Source: Aristolochia californica
Taxonomy: Eukaryota; Streptophyta; Magnoliopsida; Piperales; Aristolochiaceae
DNA length: 64,000 nt
Assembly: GCA_029961685.1 (NCBI GenBank)
Contig: JARWKL010000002.1
Coordinates: 27,930,908-27,994,907 of the forward strand
Reading direction: 5' to 3'
The position numbers and the translations under genes were made by a program. Each line of letters begins with the position of its first letter. Position 1 is the first letter of the stretch. This document shows positions 60,901 through 64,000 of this stretch, piece after piece. The notes below the pieces were generated by a model. The model made no database searches and had not been told where the DNA came from. It saw only the letters and a list, made by a program, of their open reading frames with translations.

Positions 60901-61227
60901 TTTGCCTATCCTTCAAAAAAATCACACATACTTTTTGGAACTATCTCTCTCAGCATTTGTGCATTTCCATTTTGGATGTTCAAAATTTTTTTTCAGATCC
61001 AAACTTGAGTTTTCACTCTCCCAATTTTTTCGTAAACAAAAAGGATATCAGGCATAGCAAAATGAAAATTTTAGAGTTCATGAATGCAAAAAGATTTGAA
61101 AATTATTTCACGCACTAAAAATGAACTCCTAGGTTTTGCTATCCATGTTTGGGAAATTCCACTTATACAACCCCTAATAATAAGCTTGGTCGAATTTTAT
61201 AGGAAAGGGACCCCTAACTGATCCTAA
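57994..61227 (+). repeat. Region with trimer periodicity (~1.39 kb)
   Basis: Starts: 57994, 58450 K, 58909 X, 59375, 59838 K, 60296 X, 60762 Y. K copies at 58450 and 59838 (1388 bp apart) share CTTCTAACGTATCC, CATGTTTAGGATGC, CAAGTAGTTGGATATTTTC and TCATTAAAAGTCA. X copies at 58909 and 60296 (1387 bp apart) share GTGGAAC, CTTCAAAAAAATCAC, AAGGAATAACTAAATG and ATTTACCGCAC. The third member differs between the units, so this is an imperfect trimer HOR of a different alphabet from the 21-26 kb trimers. Confidence 0.72.
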
Positions 61228-63571
61228 CAAGCTTTCAATATGGTGAATACGCATGCCAGGAACATGTTGAGGATGCAAGTGGACCTAGTGATCCAAAAAT
61301 TTCAACGAGTAGAAAAAATCAAATTCTCAAGTGCTTGAATATTTACCAGAGCCAAACAAAACACTTTTTGCCTATCCTTAAAAATCACAGATACTTTTTG
61401 GAACTATCTCTCTCAGCATTTGTGCATTTCATTTTGGTTGTTCAAATTTGTTCTCAGATCCAAACATGAGTTTTCACTCTCCCATTTTTCTCGTAAACAA
61501 AATGGATATAAGGCATAACAAAATGAAAATTTAAGAGTTCATGTATGCAAAAAAAATTTAAAATTATTTCACGCACTAAAATTGAACTCCAAGATTTTGT
61601 TATCCAAGTTTGGGAAATTCCACTAGTACAACCCCTAGTAATAAGCTTGGTGGAATTTTATAGGAAAAGGGACTTCTAACTGGTCCTAACATGCTTTAAA
61701 TGTGGTGGATATGCATGTCAGGAACATGTTGAGGATACAAGTGGAACTAGTGATCCAAAAATTTCAATGAGTATAAAAAATAAAATTCTCAAGTGGTTGG
61801 ATATTTACCAGAGCCAAAGAACCCACTTTTTGCCAATCCATCAAAAAAATAACATATACTTTTTGGAACTATCTCTCTCAGCATTTGTGCATTTCCATTT
61901 TGGATGTTCAAAATTTGTTTTCAGATCCAAACTTGGGTTTTCACTCTCCCATTTTTCTCGTAAACAAAAAAGATAAAAGGAATAACTAAATGAAAATTTT
62001 AGAGTTCATGTATGGAAAAAAATTTGAAAATTTTTTACCGCACTAAAAATGAACTCCAAGGTTTTGTTATCCAAGTTTTCGAAATTCCACAAGTACAACC
62101 CCAAGTAATAAGCTTGCTGGAATTTTCTAGGAAAGGGACTTCTAACTGATCCTAACATGCTTTAAATGTGGTGGATTGGCATGTCAGGAACATGTTGAGG
62201 ATGCGAGTGGACCTAGTGATCCAAAAATTTCAAGGAGTAGAAAAAATCAAATTTTCAAGTGGTTGGATATTTACCAGAGCCAAATAACCCACTTTTTGCC
62301 TTTCCTTAAAAATCACAGATATTTCTTTGAACTATATCTCTCATCATTTGTGCATTTCCATTTTGGATGTTCAAAATTTTTTTTCAGACCCAAACATGAG
62401 TTTTCACTCTCCAATTTTTCTCGTAAACAAAAAAGATATATGGCATAAGAAAATGAATATTTTAGAGTTCATGTATGCAAAAAAAATTTGAAAATTATTT
62501 CACGCATTAAAAATGAACTCCAAGGTTTTGTTATAAATGTTTGTGAAATTCCACTAGTAAAACCCCTAAAAATAAGCTTGGTGGAATTTTATAGGAAAGG
62601 GACTTCTAACTGATCGTTACATGCTTTAAATGCGGTGGATATGCATGCAAGAAACATGTTGAGGATGCAAGTGGACCTAGTGATCCAAAATTTTCAAGTA
62701 GAAAAAATCAAATTCTCAAGTGGTTGGAGATTTTCCAGTGCCAAACAAGTCAGTTTTTGCCTATCCTTAAAAATCACAGATACTTTTTGGAACTATCTCT
62801 CTCAGCATTTGTGCATTCCCATTTTGGATGTTCAAAATTTGTGCATTCCCATTTTGGATGTTCAAAATTTTTTTTCAGATCCTAAATTGAGTTTTCACTC
62901 TCCCTTTTGTCTCGTAAACGAAAAAGATATAAGGCATAACAAAACGAAATTTTTTGATGTCATATACACTCAAAAATTTGAAAATTATTTCACGCTCTAA
63001 AAATGAAATCCAAGGTTTTGTTATTAATGTTTGTGAAATTCCACTAGTACAACCCCTAATAATAAGCTTGGTGGAATTTTATAGGAAAGGGACTTCTAAC
63101 TGATCGTGACATACTTTAAATGTGGTGGAAATGCATGCCAGAAACATGCTGAGGATGCAAGTGGATCTAGTGATCCAAAAATTTCAAGGAGTTGAAAAAA
63201 TCAAATTCTCAAGTGGTTGGATATTTACCAGAGCTAAACAAAATAGTATTTTCCTATCCTTAAAAATCATAGATACTTTTTGGAACTATCTCTCTCAGCA
63301 TTTGTGCATTCCATTTTGGATGTTCAAAATTTTTTTTCAGATCCAAACTTGAGTTTTCACTCTCCCATTTTTCTCGTAAACAAAAAAGATATCAGGCATA
63401 ACAAAATGAAAATTTAAGAGTTCATGTATTCAAAAAAATTTGAAAATTATTTCATGCACTAAAAATGAAATCCTTGGTTTTGCTGTCCAAGTTTGGGAAA
63501 TTCCACTAGTACAACCCCTAATAATAAGCTTGGTGGAATTTTATAGGAAAGGGACCTCTAACTGATCCTAA
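61228..63571 (+). repeat. Z-X-Y-W-W' unit
   Basis: Starts: 61228 Z (GGACCCCTAAC, AACAAGCTTTCAATATGG, CAAAACACTTTTTG, TTTGTTCTCAGATCC), 61690 X, 62156 Y, 62620 W (TTTTCAAGTAG, CCAGTGCCAAACAAGTC), 63110 W' (GATCGTGACATAC). The next monomer is Z again at 63572, so the unit is 2344 bp. X at 61690 continues the series 58909, 60296, 61690 (spacing 1387 and 1394 bp); Y at 62156 is 1394 bp after Y at 60762. W at 62620 resembles the copy at 57994, which has CCAGTGCCAAACAAGCC. Confidence 0.68.
62811..62870 (+). repeat. Perfect 30-bp tandem duplication inside a monomer
   Basis: The 30 bases at 62811-62840, beginning GTGCATTCCCATTTTGG and ending TTCAAAATTT, are repeated exactly at 62841-62870. The copy flanks share ATTT, which could have primed slippage. 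No other monomer in the window shows this duplication, and the two halves have no differences, so it is very recent. The event is in-frame (30 bp). Confidence 0.95.
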
Positions 63572-64000
63572 CAAGTTTTGAATGTGGTGGATATGCATGC
63601 CAAGAACATGTTGAGGATGCAAGTGGACCTAGTGGTCCGAAAATTTCAAAGAGTATAAAAAATCAAATTCTGAAGTGGTTCGTTATTTACAAGAGCCAGA
63701 AAAAACACTTTTTGCCTATCCTTAAAAATCACAGATAGTTTTTGGAAATATCTCTCTCAGCATTTGTGCATTTCCATTTTGGATGTTCAAATTTGTACTT
63801 AGATCCAAACATGAGTTTTCACTCTCCCATTTTTCTCGTAAACAAAATAGATATAAGGCATAACAAAATGAAAATTTTAGAGTTCATGTATGCAAAAAAA
63901 TTTAAAATTATTTCACACACTAAAAATGAATTCCATGATTTTGTTATCCAAGTTTGGGAAATTCCACCAGTACAACACCTAGTAATAAGCTTGGTGGAAT
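63572..64000 (+). repeat. Terminal Z monomer, cut by the window edge
   Basis: The monomer begins AACAAGTTTTGAATG, preceded by GGACCTCTAACTGATCC, and has AAAAAACACTTTTTGCC and TTAGATCCAAACATGAG as in the other Z copies. It is cut after AAGCTTGGTGGAAT, about 35 bp before the next monomer would start. Confidence 0.85.

Larger units (their letters stand above)
1..64000 (+). repeat. Tandem satellite array, ~463 bp monomer, ~138 copies, all same orientation
   Basis: The same roughly 463-bp unit repeats head to tail with no interruption. Landmarks in order are CATGCTTTAAATGTGGTGG, CATGCCAGAAACATGTTG, GTGGACCTAGTGATCC, CTCAAGTGGTTGGATATTT, CCAAACAACCCACTTTTTG, TTTTGGAACTATCTCTCTC, CCATTTTGGATGTTC, TCCAAACTTGAGTTTTCAC, TCGTAAACAAAAAAGATA, TTAGAGTTCATGTATGC, ATTATTTCACGCAC, GGAAATTCCACTAGTAC, AATAATAAGCTTGGTGG and ATAGGAAAGGGACTTC. 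There are 139 starts of the first landmark (11, 468, 932 ... 63110, 63572), mean spacing about 460.6 bp. Hand counting of the consensus gives about 34% GC. Most monomers carry one HindIII site (AAGCTT) near the 3' end, so a HindIII ladder is predicted. No monomer is inverted. I cannot name the family; long-monomer satellites are common in plants, so a plant is plausible but unproven. The array continues beyond both window edges. Confidence 0.98.

Noticed and set aside
1..64000. Over a hundred open frames of 60 to 147 codons on the + strand
   Set aside because: They are the same two overlapping frames of one satellite monomer seen again and again, often starting with GTG, TTG or ATT and disrupted by single-base indels. 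No promoter, intron or recognised domain supports them as genes.
1..64000. CRISPR array
   Set aside because: Units of about 463 bp have no short conserved repeat alternating with unique spacers; all parts of the unit are repeated.
1..64000. rDNA intergenic spacer repeats
   Set aside because: No rRNA gene sequence or polymerase I promoter-like region appears anywhere in 64 kb; the array never leaves the monomer.
1..64000. Transposable element insertions or LTRs in the array
   Set aside because: I followed the monomer landmarks through all 139 starts; spacing never exceeds about 490 bp, so no insertion of notable size is present.
1..64000. Assignment to a named plant satellite family
   Set aside because: Monomer length and base composition alone are not enough, and I cannot run a similarity search. 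A search of the 463-bp consensus against repeat libraries and plant centromere satellite collections would decide it.

Overview
The window is one uninterrupted head-to-tail tandem array of a single AT-rich satellite monomer on one strand, from the first base to the last. Reading every copy by its recurring CATGCTTTAAATG landmark gives 139 monomer starts (first at 11, last at 63572), so 138 complete monomers with a mean spacing of about 460.6 bp; the consensus I assembled by eye is 463 bp, about 34% GC, with only two CpG sites. No rRNA, tRNA, transposon, CRISPR array, telomere repeat or convincing protein-coding gene is visible. This points to constitutive heterochromatin (pericentromere, centromere or a subtelomeric block) of a eukaryote with a large repeat-rich genome. 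A plant is my best guess, but the sequence does not prove it and I do not recognise the satellite family.

The array is not homogeneous. Using diagnostic variants I sorted monomers into types (A to G in the middle; K, P, X, Y, Z elsewhere). About 1-8.8 kb is a mixed, irregular region. From 8.8 to 37.8 kb the monomers form higher-order repeats (HORs) built from one alphabet of seven types: an 8-monomer block (8.8-12.5 kb), two A-B-F-E-G pentamers (12.5-17.1 kb), a transition (17.1-21.2 kb), three trimers based on A-B-G or A-B-F (21.2-25.8 kb), then three A-B-C-D-E-F-G heptamers of about 3.24 kb (25.8-36.0 kb; the third carries one extra E-like monomer), and a shortened A-B-D-F unit (36.0-37.8 kb). 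From 37.8 to 64 kb the array is again irregular, with a displaced B-C island (42.8-43.7 kb), a dimeric zone (44.6-49.3 kb), and a Z/X/Y system with trimer spacing near 57-63 kb.

Within the array there are microhomology-flanked deletions inside single monomers, a templated replacement, and a perfect 30-bp tandem duplication. Two overlapping sense frames stay open for about 100 to 115 codons in many monomers and the commonest length variants are multiples of three, which raises the question whether the satellite derives from a coding sequence; I do not annotate them as genes. The seven-letter HOR alphabet, re-used in units of 3, 5, 7 and 8 monomers that mostly start with A then B, is the most informative structure here.
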